Assembly (NCBI GenBank): GCA_037176725.1 | Contig: JAZBRS010000060.1 | Span: 53,224,001-53,288,000 of the forward strand | DNA length: 64,000 nucleotides | Source of the DNA: Posidonia oceanica | Taxonomy: Eukaryota > Streptophyta > Magnoliopsida > Alismatales > Posidoniaceae | Direction of reading: 5' to 3' | Part shown: positions 22,681 through 34,395 of the stretch, piece by piece | How positions within the stretch are numbered: position 1 is the first letter of the stretch | Layout: each line of letters starts with the position of its first letter | Notes under the pieces: model-generated | What the model saw: the letters and a program-made list of their open reading frames with translations, nothing else | What the model was told of the DNA's origin: nothing | Databases searched by the model: none | Program-made: the position numbers and the translations under genes

Positions 22681-23873
22681 CCGAGAGCGAGTGAAAACAA
22701 GGCTGCGACGAGAAAGTGGAGGACGACACCTACGGGGAGCTATCGTCGCAAAGGCGAGTAGTTCAGAAGGGGAGGGTCGAGAACAGACATCACAACAAGG
22801 GTGTCAGTGAAAGGAAGTACTCAAGCTCTAGCTAGGGAACTCGCTCACTGACCTCTGTTACAAACAAAGCAAACAGGCGTTAAAACTTGAACGAAAATGC
22901 AAATGTTTTAATAGTGGCATGAATGCACTCATGCAAATGTATGCTCTCTAACATGCACTCTCTCACCAATCTAGTGTGTCCTAATAGGTTGTCTACTTCG
23001 GACTCCACAGGTGTACGGGTCACTGACTCAGGTAGAAAGTAAGGTCCCCATTTAGTCCTGCCCAGAGCTCAGGCAAACAACGGGTGGTGCGTTAGGAGCC
23101 TCGGCCCTTACCAAAGCAAAGGCTGTACCCTCTACTAACACCGACACGACTCCAGACAAAGGGGGACAGACCAACCAATTCACCCCACACCAAAGCAAGT
23201 GAGGGAAAAGACCGAGACTATCCTTCTCAAACTGGTAGGTGGACTCAGGGATGAGAAGATGCATGCCCTATATGATGATTCATGCAAATATGATTAAAGT
23301 TTTTTATCTTGCATGTTTTATTAACTCAAAGGGGGTGAATGTGTGTTAATGTCTCTAGTTGCTCCTAGATTCCATTTTTACTTGCTGTTTTTAATTTGCC
23401 ATGGGGGCGGCAACCAGTCTCTAGTTATCCTTAGGCCTAAAGCAAAAAGGGAAGAAAATCACCCAAACATGGCAAGCAAGCAACACACATCATTGCAAAA
23501 GGCATGTGCATGGTATGTGCTAATCTTGTGTCACATGGTTAGTGAAAACAAAGACAATCAACACATCAAAAGGCCTATGCAAGCATGGCATGTGCATAAG
23601 TGAAGTGGCAAGCATGCTTGTGTAAAATGAGAGCAATCACAAGCAAAAGGCATGGATTAACGCGATAAATCAAGCAATCATGGCAGCTGAATGCTAAGAA
23701 GCAAAATGCAAGAATTAACGCGATAATGAAACAGTTATGGCAGATAAAATGCTAAACCAAGCAAGAGAAGCAAATTAAATGCAATAAATAAACACGTAAG
23801 GTAGTTAAATGCTTAGCAGAAAGATAAGCCACACAAAAAGTGGAAAGGCGAAAACGAAAGCCGGAGTCTAGTA
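22681..23873 (-). mobile_element. M2 leader
   Basis: Noncoding leader homologous to 5971-7125. Nothing further recognised. Confidence 0.65.
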
Positions 23874-23891
23874 TCCCCAGCGGAGTCGCCA
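23874..23891 (-). other. Primer binding site of M2
   Basis: Minus strand TGGCGACTCCGCTGGGGA, six bases after the LTR end. Confidence 0.85.
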
Positions 23892-23897
23892 CTTTCT

Positions 23898-23969
23898 TGT
23901 GATCGTCCCGGGGCTCGGTCACGACAGTTCTCGCATGCTGCCATAGCTCGCGATGCGATCAGACCGTGA
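23898..23969 (-). mobile_element. M2 5' LTR terminus (remnant)
   Basis: Only the last 72 bases of the LTR remain; they match 20021-20092. The LTR is cut at 23969/23970, where plus-strand leader sequence of E0 begins. This is a head-to-head junction between oppositely oriented elements. Confidence 0.78.
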
Positions 23970-24056
23970 TCATGCACACAACACTGGCACATGCCTTTTC
24001 CTTTGGTATATGATTGCTTGCCTGCCATGACTTTGTCTCTTTGCCCTTTTGCATAT
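23970..24056 (+). mobile_element. E0 leader fragment left of the A insertion
   Basis: Matches the post-PBS leader of element C at about 46493-46595. It continues at 36930 once element A and one target-site copy are removed. The 5' LTR and PBS of E0 are missing to the left. Confidence 0.8.
24052..24056. repeat. Target-site duplication CATAT (left)
   Basis: CATAT directly before the LTR start of element A; the partner is at 36925-36929. Five bases is the normal duplication length for gypsy elements. Confidence 0.88.
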
Positions 24057-26550
24057 TGTAGACACCCCATTTTGACACCTGGTGGTAGATCGAATTTGGA
24101 AAAAGCAAGCTCGGGAACGGTGGATTCAACCTTTCCCTAAAACCCCACCTTTCCACTCAAATTGATCCAATTTGACCTAAAACCAAATCCCATTCCAAGA
24201 CTACCCAAAACCTACCCAAAACAATCCATTTCCCATTTCCCAAACTTAACCTAAGGCTTCCACAAGCCCAAGCCCATCTTCAGCCTAGCCACTGAGTTAC
24301 ATGTCTAGGCGCCACGTGAAGAGGCGACTGACTTAGGTGCCATGAGAAGAGGCGACTGAGTTAGGCACCAAATGATGCGGCGACTTGACTGTAAATCAAT
24401 GTGCAGACCAAGCTTCCCTGCCACCACCGTCTGTCAACCTGCCACCCATCACCTCATTGCCAGCCTCGCCCCTAGGCCTACCACCTCGATTGCCAAGCCC
24501 TCTCACAATGGCTCTGCTCCTCCTCTGCCGTCGCCAGAGCTTTGGGTGGAGCACCCAACCCAAACAAAACCAAAGGCCACCACTTTTGGAGGGGATGACC
24601 AAGGAGGAATCCATTTTTTCAAACTCCGGCGATCTCTTCCTCCTCAGCCGCTTGCCCAAAAGCCCAAACCAACCACCCAAACACACTCCTACACACTCTA
24701 GCAACCTCCACGACCCATCAAATCCCCATTTCACAGCTCGAACCACCACAACCACCGAGCTCACCGGCCATCTTCCCCGTCGCCGGCCAACATCCCCAAA
24801 AGCCGCATCTCTACTCCAAACTTCGTGAAACTTCGGGTGCAGCACCACACGACCTCCACGACTGCAACCCGAGCATCCCATGCGCCCGCCATAGCCTCCA
24901 CCGCTGCTGCAGCCACCACGCCAGCCACCTCGGGCGAGCCACATTGCGAGGCCAAACCACACGCCCCCGCAGGTAAGTAACTATCCCCCTAACTTCGTCT
25001 TACCTCGAGCATGCTTCCTAGGTAGTCGCTCTATTTTTTCGGTAACTTCCCAGCCCTCCTTGGCCGTCTTCTCCGGCAACCGAAGGACTGCCTCTGCAGT
25101 TGCCGACCGATCTTTGGGTCGCCACCCTAGTCGACTCGAATCACCGTTTCCCTTGTTTTTTGCTTGCATGCATATATGAATGTTTGCTCTACATGCCTGA
25201 GTAGTTAGATCGCTTTTTTGCATCTTCGTGAGTCCAAGATCGGACTAGGAAGATGGCTGTTTGGGTAGTCCGAGTTGCGTCTTAACCGCCTGTCTAACAG
25301 GCGACTGACCTGCAACTCAGGTCAATCCTCCGGTCGACTTCTGGCCCCCGTACCTTGTGACTCACTCGCTCATTTTGTAATCTGATTGTAAGCTTTTGTT
25401 CCTCGTTGAGCCATGCTTAGCTCCGCGATGCTTATTTTGCATTTTGCCATCTCCATCATGCTTGTTTCTGGCGACGAAGTTCGCTGCTTGGAGGACAGTT
25501 TGCAATGCAGGCGCCATGTGAAGCGGCGACCATCGTGGTCGCCTCCATCAATGGCGACTCACCTGCGTTTCCGGCAGTCCTCCGGCCGGCTTTGGGTCGC
25601 CATATCCGGCAACCTAGGCCTTTGTTTTGCCATCTGTTTCTTTGCATGCCTTCCCCATCATGTCGTCTATAGGATCATCCTCTAGATTTCAATTTTGCAT
25701 CATGTAGCTAGCCCATTTTCAGCCGTGAAGGCCACTGTCTGGTGAAGCCATCTGCACTTCCGCCGCCGTCCAAACCGGCGACTAGCTCCAGCGCCTCTCC
25801 AATAGGCGACTAGCCACAGAGGAACTCCAACAGGGAACCCCCTGTGTCGCCGACCTCAACAGCGACTCCCTCCAGCGCCCCGACTATCGGCGACTAACTC
25901 TGCAGCTCGGGCAATGGCTGAGCCACTTTGATTTCCGCCTCCCCTTTGATTATTTTGCCCATTTGTTTTCGAACCTCGCTTTTGCATCTTGTTTTCTACG
26001 CCTTGTCGCCTTAATTGCATTTCTTGCATGCATTAACCGTGCATGATAACATCATAACACATCTAGTAAGTTTAGGCATTCATGACATTTAGGCACATAG
26101 GCACATTAGGCATTCATAGCATCCGGCATATGCGAGTGAGCTAAGCCTAGAAAGACTGATTCTTTGGGCGTGTCGGGGGTGCCTAACACCTTCCCCGCAC
26201 GTAACAGGAGTCCATACCCTGTCTCTTGGTGCGCAATGACCATATTGCCCTTATCCTAGGCACGAGTCACATCATTGCATCTCATTGCATATCATTTCAT
26301 TGCATTGCATTGCATCTTTTGCTTGGTTTTGCGTGTTTATTCACGCATTTCCCCGATTTTCCTTGTCTCCCGATTTAATAGACACGGTGGCGACTCTGAT
26401 TTGTCTTATCTTTCCTTTTTTCCCTTTTTTCAGTGTTTTCGAGTCGAAGTCCTCTCCTCGGAACCAATCGCTATTAGTGAACCTAGTTTCGATCGGTGCA
26501 CGCGAGCTTTGGCATCATGCGTGGACGATCCGAACACCCAGATTACTACA
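24057..26550 (+). mobile_element. 5' LTR of element A
   Basis: 2494 bases, TGTAGACACC...ACTACA. Contains nine copies of GGCGACT, the conserved U5 block at about 26150-26228, and a PBS-like echo TGGCGACTCT at 26388. Long open frames on both strands in the GC-rich part (24385-24962) are shadows in a noncoding region; they overlap each other and are not conserved as protein. Confidence 0.9.
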
Positions 26551-26551
26551 A

Positions 26552-26569
26552 TGGCGACTCTGTTGGAGA
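26552..26569 (+). other. Primer binding site of A
   Basis: TGGCGACTCTGTTGGAGA, one base after the LTR end; two changes from the consensus in the other copies. Confidence 0.85.
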
Positions 26570-27680
26570 TACTAGACTCCGACTTTCGCTTTTGACTTTC
26601 GCTCGCTTGCGTTTTGCATCTTTGTTTGCTTTGCGCCTTTGCATGCCTTGCCTGCTTGCATGTTTGCCTACTTTACTGCTTACGTCGCTTTTACTTGCTT
26701 TAGTTATGCACTATGCATGTCTAAATAACTGTTTGGCAATAATACATGCTTTGAGTGATGAATGCTTTGTTTTACACACTTGCTATGTCACCACATACGC
26801 ACATGCCCTGTATACATGCCTTTTGATATGATGAGTGTTTTCCTTTCACTATCGTGTCCACAAACACAATGCACATGCCATGCCCAAGCCTTTTGCTCTG
26901 TTGTATGATTGATTGCATGCCATAACTTCCTGTTTCTCTCCCTTTTGCATATGCCATGGCTAGGATAATAGAAACATGCTTGCTCCCCTTCACTTAATCT
27001 AAAAGCTACCATAAAGCCAAACAATAACAACTAAGCACAACTAAAGCCAATAACTTGCAATTCCCCCCTCCTTTGGCTAAATAAAACGCAAGTAAATGAC
27101 ATTAAAGCATACTCGCATGTTTGATCATTCTAGAAAGCTTGCATTCTTCTCATCTGAGTCCACCCACAGTCTGCGAAGGATAGTCCCAGCCTCTTGCCCC
27201 AATGCTTTGGCATGGCACAGGTCAATCGGTCTACCCCTTGTCAGGGGTCATGTCGGTGCTAGTGGAGGGTACCACCCATGCTTCGGTAGGGTCAAGGCCA
27301 CCAATGCACCACCCCGTTACTGCCTAAGCTTTAGGCCAGGATTTAGACGAGGACCCACTCTTTTCTGACCTGGAGTCAATAAATCCCATTACCCATGAGT
27401 GCGTCCTAGTAGGTCATCTACTCATGACATGCATGGTAAGAGAGCACATATTAGGACATTCATCTGCATGTGTGCCATTCATGCCACCACTAATAACTGC
27501 TTTGCATCCAACTTCTAACATCTTTGCTCTTTTTGCAGGTAGGTGCGGGATCCACTGTCCAGACCCTAAGCCTCCCTCCTCTGTCTCTGAGCTACTCGTC
27601 GCTTCCGGTAGTGGCTCTCCTTTAGACCTTACATCTTTGCTTTCTCGTCGCAGCCTTCCCTCACTCGGACTCGATCAGTG
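26570..27680 (+). mobile_element. Leader of A
   Basis: Noncoding leader. A pyrimidine tract ending CAG at about 27525-27538 precedes gag by about 140 bases; equivalent tracts occur in E0 (37503-37524) and C (47161-47187), so a 5' leader intron is possible. Confidence 0.65.
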
Positions 27681-29851
27681 ATGGCCCAGTCTACCGGTGA
27701 GCTCCGCTTTTCTGTTGACTTGGAGGGCTTTACCACTTGGGTCCCTCCGGATTTCGCTTCCACTCACTCTGTGCCCTCTGTGACACTAGGATTCCATCCT
27801 TTGGTGTCTAGGGCACCCCACTATGTTGCGGGGCATTGACAGACATGCGCCCCTCCGGGTCTGGTCACCGAGTCTATCTTGGTGACCACCACTCGCATTC
27901 CGGAGGCGTCTCTGACCCCTCTGTCCCAGGGATACGTCCCTCTCGACGTCCCTTCTGCTGCAGTGACCCTTGCCATAGTTCCCAACCTCTTGAATCTGGT
28001 CCCCTGCCGGTCCTGCACTTCAGCGTTCCCACTGACGGGTCGCCTGAGCTGCAGTACCAGCACCTGATGGAGACAGTCCACACACTGCAGGGCATGGCTC
28101 TATCAGTTCACCCCTCTTGCATTCCTGCTGCCCCTGAGGTTCCTCTGCAACCTGCTCCTTTCTACACTGCACTCCCGCCTAGACCATCGCCCCAGCTACT
28201 CACTGCTCCGGCGATGGGGGCACGTCTTCCGCCTCCTGCATCTGCACAACACTATGCACTGCATAGAACTCCTTTCCCTGGTGATTAGTCCCTTGGGCTA
28301 GTTGGAGCACAGTACCCCACAAGCCCGCTGCCCGGCATCGTGCCTGCGCAGCAACTGTTGCTCCAGCACTCTGCACCTCCCATTGTACAATATATTATCT
28401 ATCCATCCCCCTTGCATCAGGTTTAGAACCCAGCATACTTTCCTGCATACACCACACCACTGCACGGATATGCTGGCCATCACGACACGCCACCTGGCGA
28501 CATGATGGTGGATCCGGAGGAGCACTTCGGTGCGACCCAGACAGCGTATGTGGTCCCTGCCCCTGCTGTCTCACCATCTCCCTTGGCAGCAAATCCAGAT
28601 CCCATCAATGACAGGATGGACGTTCTGGAGAAGGCACTACGTCTAGTGTAAGGCACGGACCACCAGCCCAACCAATTCCACAACCTCTGTCTCTTTCCAG
28701 AGGCCGCACTCCCTTCGAAGTTTCACATCCCAAAATTCGATAAATACAACAGTAGAGGCTGTCCCATTTCGCATCTGAAGGCATACTGCGGGGACCTTGC
28801 TCAGCTTCAAGCTGATGAAAGGCTCCTTATCCGCCTGTTTCAGAAGAGTTTGACCGGCCCTGCGCTCAAGTGGTTCGTTTCCCTTGACATGGCTACGGTT
28901 CAGACTTGGACTGATCTTTCTCAGGCTTTCCTTAAGTAGTATTCTTTCAACCTCGACTTGATCCCCAAGCAGGAGGATCTTGTCGCCATCCGGCAGAGGC
29001 CCCAAGAGCCATTCGGGGAGTATGTCAGTCGCTGGCGCTCTATAGCCGCCCAGAGCAAAGATAAACCCTCCGAGGAGGATTCTATCGAGATGATCATCAA
29101 AGGGGCGCTGCCAGCAACAGGGACTCTTTTTTGCATTCAGCACACCACTAGCTATGCATTGCTGATTAAGGTTGGCACCCGTGTGGAAAGCTCACTGCGA
29201 AGTGGGCATTTCCCCGTACTCTCTGCATTGGTTAGGCAGGCCAACACCTCCAGCAATCGCCGCAGTGGCAACAGCAGCAACAACAACTCCGCTCCCGACT
29301 ACTCTAGGTAGCTCACCGAAGCAAATGCCGATCCTCCTGAAGAACCTGCCTATGCAGAGAGTCAGCCAGACCCTTTTCCGCTAGAGCACGCACCTAATTA
29401 TGCACCCACTGCACACACGATCACCGTCGAGCCCGTGCATCACGTCGCACCCACTCGGCAAGTACTCCAACTAGAGCAAAGACGACCTCGTCGGGCTGAG
29501 TGTGATTACACCCCTCTACCGGAGCCGCTGAGCGTCATCTTCCCTCAAGTTGAGTCGCTCCTAAGACTCTTGGCTGTCCGTCTGTCACCAAATCTCCCTT
29601 CGTGGTGGCATGATACGGATCAGTTCTACAGTTTCCATCAGGCCATCGGGCACTCGACGGACAACTGCCTCACTCTCCGGGATGTTGTTCAACGCTTGAT
29701 CGATCGCAGGATCATCAGCATTGATGAGCAAGAGCCAGCACTTGCACCTACACCTGCACTTGCACACCCTAGTGTAGCCGACCCTTACTTTTCTGAGCCT
29801 GCAGGCTTCGCAGATGCTGGAACCTCGGGAGTCTACCCCAGTCTTCTCTAA
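27681..29851 (+). pseudogene. gag of element A (broken)
   Basis: The ATG at 27681 reads MAQSTGELRFSVDLEGF and is the only gag start in the window without an early stop. A TGA and a frameshift follow near 27835. The main frame (27836 on) contains the capsid-like region: FHIPKFDKYNSRGCPISHLK, SLTGPALKWFVSLDMATV, FGEYVSRWRSIAAQ, VESSLRSGHF, then an Asn/Ser linker. The knuckle-like motif near 29630-29670 reads FYSFHQAIGHSTDNC, in which the first Cys is Tyr. Isolated stops lie at 28288, 28424, 28649, 28937 and 29309, mostly where relatives have Gln. Followed by a putative splice donor. Confidence 0.83.
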
Positions 29852-30295
29852 GTTCGGCTCCACCCCGGTGGATCCTCCCGATCCCATCGGTGCAACCTCC
29901 TTTTGTCTTCTTCCCTGATCCGTCTGAGGGACGCTCAGACGAAGCGGTAGCATCGACAGCAAGCCCAGTTGCAGCGCCATCCAGGTTAGCTTCTCCCCTA
30001 CTCTAGTAGCCCCAGTGCTCCCCGCACTACCGTCAGCAGCCTCAGTGCTCCCCGCACTGCCATCATTGGACCCCGCCGACAGCATCAGCAGCGTAGGAAT
30101 GGACTGAGCACCTCTCTCCTAAGGTTGCTGACAGGTAAGCCCCTCTTACCTCTCTTTTTAGTCCTGCACTGTCTTTTCTTTTCCTCTCGTTTTGTTTTTG
30201 CATTTTCTCGTCTTCTCAAAAAATCATAAAAAACATAAAAACAGCAAAAACCTAAAAGCATGCATTCTCTCCTTCTTCATGCATTCATCATCAGG
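29852..30295 (+). mobile_element. Post-gag region of A with splice-donor-like site
   Basis: A Pro/Ala/Ser-rich reading continues out of frame to about 30106. A donor-like ACAG/GTAAGC follows (GT at 30135), conserved as ACAG/GTAAGT in E0 (40152). Pyrimidine-rich and A-rich DNA comes next. No pol homology. Confidence 0.5.
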
Positions 30296-30742
30296 CTGGC
30301 AGCCCTAACTGCTAGGCGATAGGTCCGTTAACCTATCACCATCGGGCTGATATCCCAAACTATTCGGTGATGGGTCCGTCAACTCATCATCGGGCTGGCA
30401 GCCTTAACTGCTCGGCGATAGGTCCATTAACCTATCACCATCGGACTAATATCCCAAACTATTCGGCGACGAGTCCATCAACTCATCATCGGGCCGGCAG
30501 CCCTAACTGCTCGGCGATAAGTCCATCAACCTATCACCATTGGGCTAATATCCCAAACTATTCGACGACGAGTCCATCAACTCATCATCGGGCCGGCACC
30601 CCTAACTGCTCGGCGATAAGTCCATCAACTTATCCCTTGGGCTGATACTCCTAACTATTCGGCAATAGGTCTGTTAACCTATCACTATTGGCCTGATAGC
30701 CCTAACTATTCGGCGATAGGTCCGTCAACTTATCAACTGCAC
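30296..30742 (+). repeat. Hairpin repeat array in A (first)
   Basis: About eight to nine units of 45-60 bases. Units alternate GGGCTGGCAGCCC-type and GATAGGT-CCGTTA-ACCTATC-type inverted repeats, with the variants GATGGGT/ACTCATC and GACGAGT/ACTCATC. Related arrays are at 32187-32520 and 32950-33125. Confidence 0.85.
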
Positions 30743-32186
30743 ATATCAATCACTTTGCATGCATATCGACCATCTTGCACATATCTGTCATCATGCATTG
30801 TCATTTACTACATGTACATATCATTTCTTGCATCCTGTAAAGCACAAAAGCAAAAAAAATCAAGAAAATGAAAAAATAGCAAAAATATTTTTTCTTCGCC
30901 TTGCTGCCAGATTTCCCTTTTTATGTTTTCCTAAAACAAAAACCATAAAAATACAAAACCAATACAAAAACCCAAAAACATGTTTTCCTTGCCCCTTTCT
31001 AAAAAATACAAAACCAATAAACATTTGTATAATCAGAAACCCGGCTACGGACAAACAAGCAGCGCCCAGAGGATATCAAGCAGTGACAATCTCAGGCAGG
31101 TCTCACCCGAGTAGCGCCATCCCTTGCATGTGGCTACAGAGTGAGACTGAGAGCAGAACAGAGCAACTCGTGGAGCTCAAAGCTCCCAAGGCGAGATCCA
31201 CCTTATCAAGAGAGTCCACCGACATGGAGAGGACCAAAGCAGAGCGAAGCATAGCCAGAGGCTATCTACCCATTGCAAAGGCTGAAGGTGTACGCCGATC
31301 AGCCGAACTCTCAAACCCTCACCCCGGACCGCTACCCCAAGAGAGCGAAAACATGCATATCCAAAAGAATTGAGATCATGTGAGCAAAAGAGTATGATAA
31401 CATGATATGTATGCTGAGCACAAAAGAACAATGAAGGAAGAAGTCGAAGAAAGAAGGCACGCATGAGAGGAGTGACCCGGACGAGCATCGAAGCCCCCTC
31501 AGCTATCAACTTCAAGCACTGCAAAGTCAACTGCATGGCAAACCTTATCAGGAGGACCTGACCCGACCCTCCGAGCATAGCAGCACGCTCCAATCCCCAA
31601 TGCAGACAACAATTACCTCCTTGGCAGGCTAGATGCAACTCCAGTCACTCATGAGGAGAAAAGAAATATCATTCCGTGAGCGTCAAAAGCGGTAGCTGGT
31701 CCCCGAGGAATTGAGACGGAGGCTGTAAAGCTACATCCAATGCTTCTGCTACCCACAGATGACCAAAGGCTATACTCTGCAAAGCTAAGGCCTCATCCCG
31801 AACCAAGAGTGAAAAGAGAGCCACCGACCACAACTCAGCATGGCGTTGCTCGAAGATCGAGTCTCCTGAGTCAAACTGTAGAAGCATCCTCTTAGCACAA
31901 CTGCTTTAAGTCCAAAGCCACCAAAAAATGCATGCTGTAATATATTGTTATCTTCTCTTCTCCCTGCGTTCGAAAATTGGAGTCAAGGATGAGCACTTTT
32001 GCCTGCCTTGCTCAGAGGCTCCGCGCCTTTCAAATTTTGCCGCCCACCGTGTTGGGTAGGTCCTGGATGACTGGCACGTCCCTCGTTTGTCACCCTGTGA
32101 CGCCACGAAGCGTGCTCGTACTGAGACCATTGCACACCCGCCACGATGGGTTCCTGTCTTCTCTCTACATTATTCTGCATCCCTTC
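30743..32186 (+). mobile_element. Middle noncoding part of A
   Basis: A-rich to 31050, then a segment (31050-31900) closely repeated in E0 at 40520-41400. Open frames on both strands in this stretch overlap and are not conserved between the two copies. A block at 32037-32150 recurs twice in E0 (41528-41645 and 41690-41805). No homology recognised. Confidence 0.45.
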
Positions 32187-33170
32187 ATCTCACCAGGCTG
32201 GCAGCCCTAACTGCTCGACGATGGATCCGTCAACCTATCATTTTCCATTCGGGCTGATATCCCTAACTATTTGGCGATAGGTCCGTCAACTTATCATCCA
32301 CCATTCACCCATCCATCCTCGTATTTCGGTGCCAGAGGTGCTTCAACTGTCCCCTGGTATCATCCTGATACTAGGGGCATCTTTTTTGCTTCCCTGTGGT
32401 ATCGCCCCCTTCATCTCATCGGACTGGCAGCCCTAACTGCTCGGCGATAAGTCCGTCAACTTATCATTCGGGCTGGCAGTCCTAACTGTTCGACGATAGG
32501 TCCGTCAACTTATCACGCTACATTTGCATTATTCCAATGCATTCCCCACCGGCATTGCACATCGCACGGTGATCCCTTACATCCATTTCATCGCATCGGG
32601 CTGGTAGCCCTAACTACTCGGTTGACAGACCCGTTAGTGTTGTCTCCAGCTTGCATCTTGATGCCATGGGCACTTCGACTGTCCCCTGGTATCGTTCATC
32701 GATACCAGGGGCATCTTTTTTGCTGTCCCATGGTATCCCATTTCCATCTGCATCAAGGCTGACATCCCCAACTGTCACGGGAGCATCTACGGACCTCTGC
32801 CACACCTTCGGGTATGGTATTCCCGTTGCAGTCGTGATTACAAGTTATCCCACTTGTCACCAGCTCTCTTGCCTGACAGACTCGCTGGCCTGTCAATGCC
32901 TTCGATACCAGGTGCGTCTGGCAACCCCTTGGTATCATCTCACCCCCATTCAGGCTGATAGCCCTAACTATCTGGTGATGAGTCCGTCAACTCCTCAGCG
33001 GGCTGAATATGAGTCCGTTAACTCCTCAGTGGGCTGATAGCCCCAACTATCCGGTGATAAGTCCGTCAACTCCTCAGAGGGCCGATACTCCCTAACTATC
33101 TGGCAATAGGTCCGTTAACCTATCACCCTTTCGTCGTAGTGTAGTAGCATTCTGTTGCATAGCATTAGCA
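32187..33170 (+). repeat. Second hairpin-rich region of A
   Basis: Units with GGGCTGGCAGCCC and GATAAGT-CCGTCA-ACTTATC, plus two CCCCTGGTATC hairpins at 32351-32377 and 32683-32711, each followed by GCATCTTTTTTGC. The segment 32757-32930 is shared with E0 (42247-42400) and the E region (53338-53400). Confidence 0.8.
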
Positions 33171-33800
33171 CCGCATCATCACACGGACATCGCGCGCTTA
33201 GGATTCGAACCCCTATTCACGTATTACCTTAGGTATCATCCTCAGCACCCGCAAGACTTTCGCAGTTTGCCAGCTTTGGGTGGCACCCGCAGTAGTGCGC
33301 GGCCTTGGGATCATTTTCTTGGTTTCGCATGCCCGGCGTTCCACTGTGTATACATTGCATTTCACTACATAACATTAGCATCTCATTCGCATGACATCAT
33401 GTAACTTCCTTGTATCCTCCGTAGAGTCAGTCCTAGAACTGCATTCCATCATCACACAGACATCGCGTGCTTGGGATTCAAACCCCTGGCTAGCGTATTG
33501 CTTAAGGTACCATCCTCAGCACCCGCAAGACTTTCGCAGCTTGCCGGCTTTGGGTGGCACCCACAGTAGTGCGCGGCCTTAGGATCGTTTTCTCGATTCT
33601 GCATGCCCGACGTTCCACAGTTTATACTCTACATTTCACAGCATAGCACCGCGCGCATAGGATTCGAACCCCTGGTTCGCGTATTGCCTAAGGTATCATC
33701 CTCGGCACCCGCAAGGCTTTCGCAGCTTGCCGGCCTGGGATGATGCTCGCAGCCGTGCACGGCCTGGGACCGTTTTCTCGGTTTTATGTGCCCCATTGCA
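33171..33800 (+). repeat. Three repeats with tRNA B-box-like motif
   Basis: Units at about 33180-33310, 33465-33600 and 33645-33775, each containing GGATTCGAACCCC or a one-base variant (minus strand GGTTCGAATCC, a perfect pol III B-box in two units), then a reading CGTATTGC..AAGGTA and a GC-rich block. Related units in E0 are at about 42785, 43038 and 43333. No A-box or full cloverleaf found. Confidence 0.7.
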
Positions 33801-34257
33801 TAACATTGCACCCTTATTGCGCTACTACTCCTCTGAAGTCATTACCCCAGCTTCCATACTCCATTTCCCGGGCGTTTCATGCCCGCCATCGCATGCACAT
33901 TCACAGCATCTCTCTTTCAGCATCCTTCCTTCAACCTTTCACTTTCAACACTTGCATCGCCTATGCCTACAGCAGAAGCTTGGCAAACGGTGCCCCCACG
34001 CTAGAGCTGTACACTGCTCAGTGCACCCGGTCATTCGACTTTCCCGAAGTACTGCCCGACGACCGTTGCATTGCATTTTCTGCCATTTCTGCGTGCATGC
34101 ATCACCCGCTTTCCCCCAGAGGAGTACAGCGCAATGAGCATCAGCGTAGGCATCACATTTGCATTAGCACCGTGCACTAGTCCTTGCATTAGCACCGTGC
34201 ACTAGTCCTTGCATTAGCACAGCATCCTAGTGTTCACATGCATCTGCATTGGGCGAC
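33801..34257 (+). mobile_element. Spacer of A before the terminal hairpin
   Basis: Noncoding. A 28-base unit (CTTGCATTAGCACCGTGCACTAGT) is repeated two to three times at 34160-34225. Otherwise nothing recognised. Confidence 0.45.
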
Positions 34258-34296
34258 GAGTCATGATTTTTGGTGCATCCGCCAAATAAGTGACTC
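34258..34296 (+). promoter_or_regulatory. Conserved hairpin before the PPT (A copy)
   Basis: Outer stem GAGTCA/TGACTC and inner stem TTGGTG/CGCCAA. The inner C-G pair of the other copies has become T-A, and T-A has become T-G, so pairing is kept. Confidence 0.65.
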
Positions 34297-34378
34297 ATGT
34301 CCACAAAAATTGGCCCTTGTCGGTGTTAGAAGGGGTGTCTAGTCAACCCTGAGCCATGGTCTCGCTACGCTTGACCTC

Positions 34379-34395
34379 GCTCAGGGAGGGGCTTC
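34379..34395 (+). other. Polypurine tract of A
   Basis: GCTCAGGGAGGGGCTTC immediately before the 3' LTR. Confidence 0.88.

Noticed and set aside
24385..24962. Overlapping long open frames on both strands in LTR A (and 34711-35311 in LTR B)
   Set aside because: They sit in the GC-rich part of LTRs, overlap on opposite strands, have Pro/Ser/Thr-biased composition and are disrupted by indels between the two LTRs.
33180..33780. tRNA genes
   Set aside because: The T-arm/B-box-like sequence is present, but no A-box, anticodon arm or acceptor pairing could be made.
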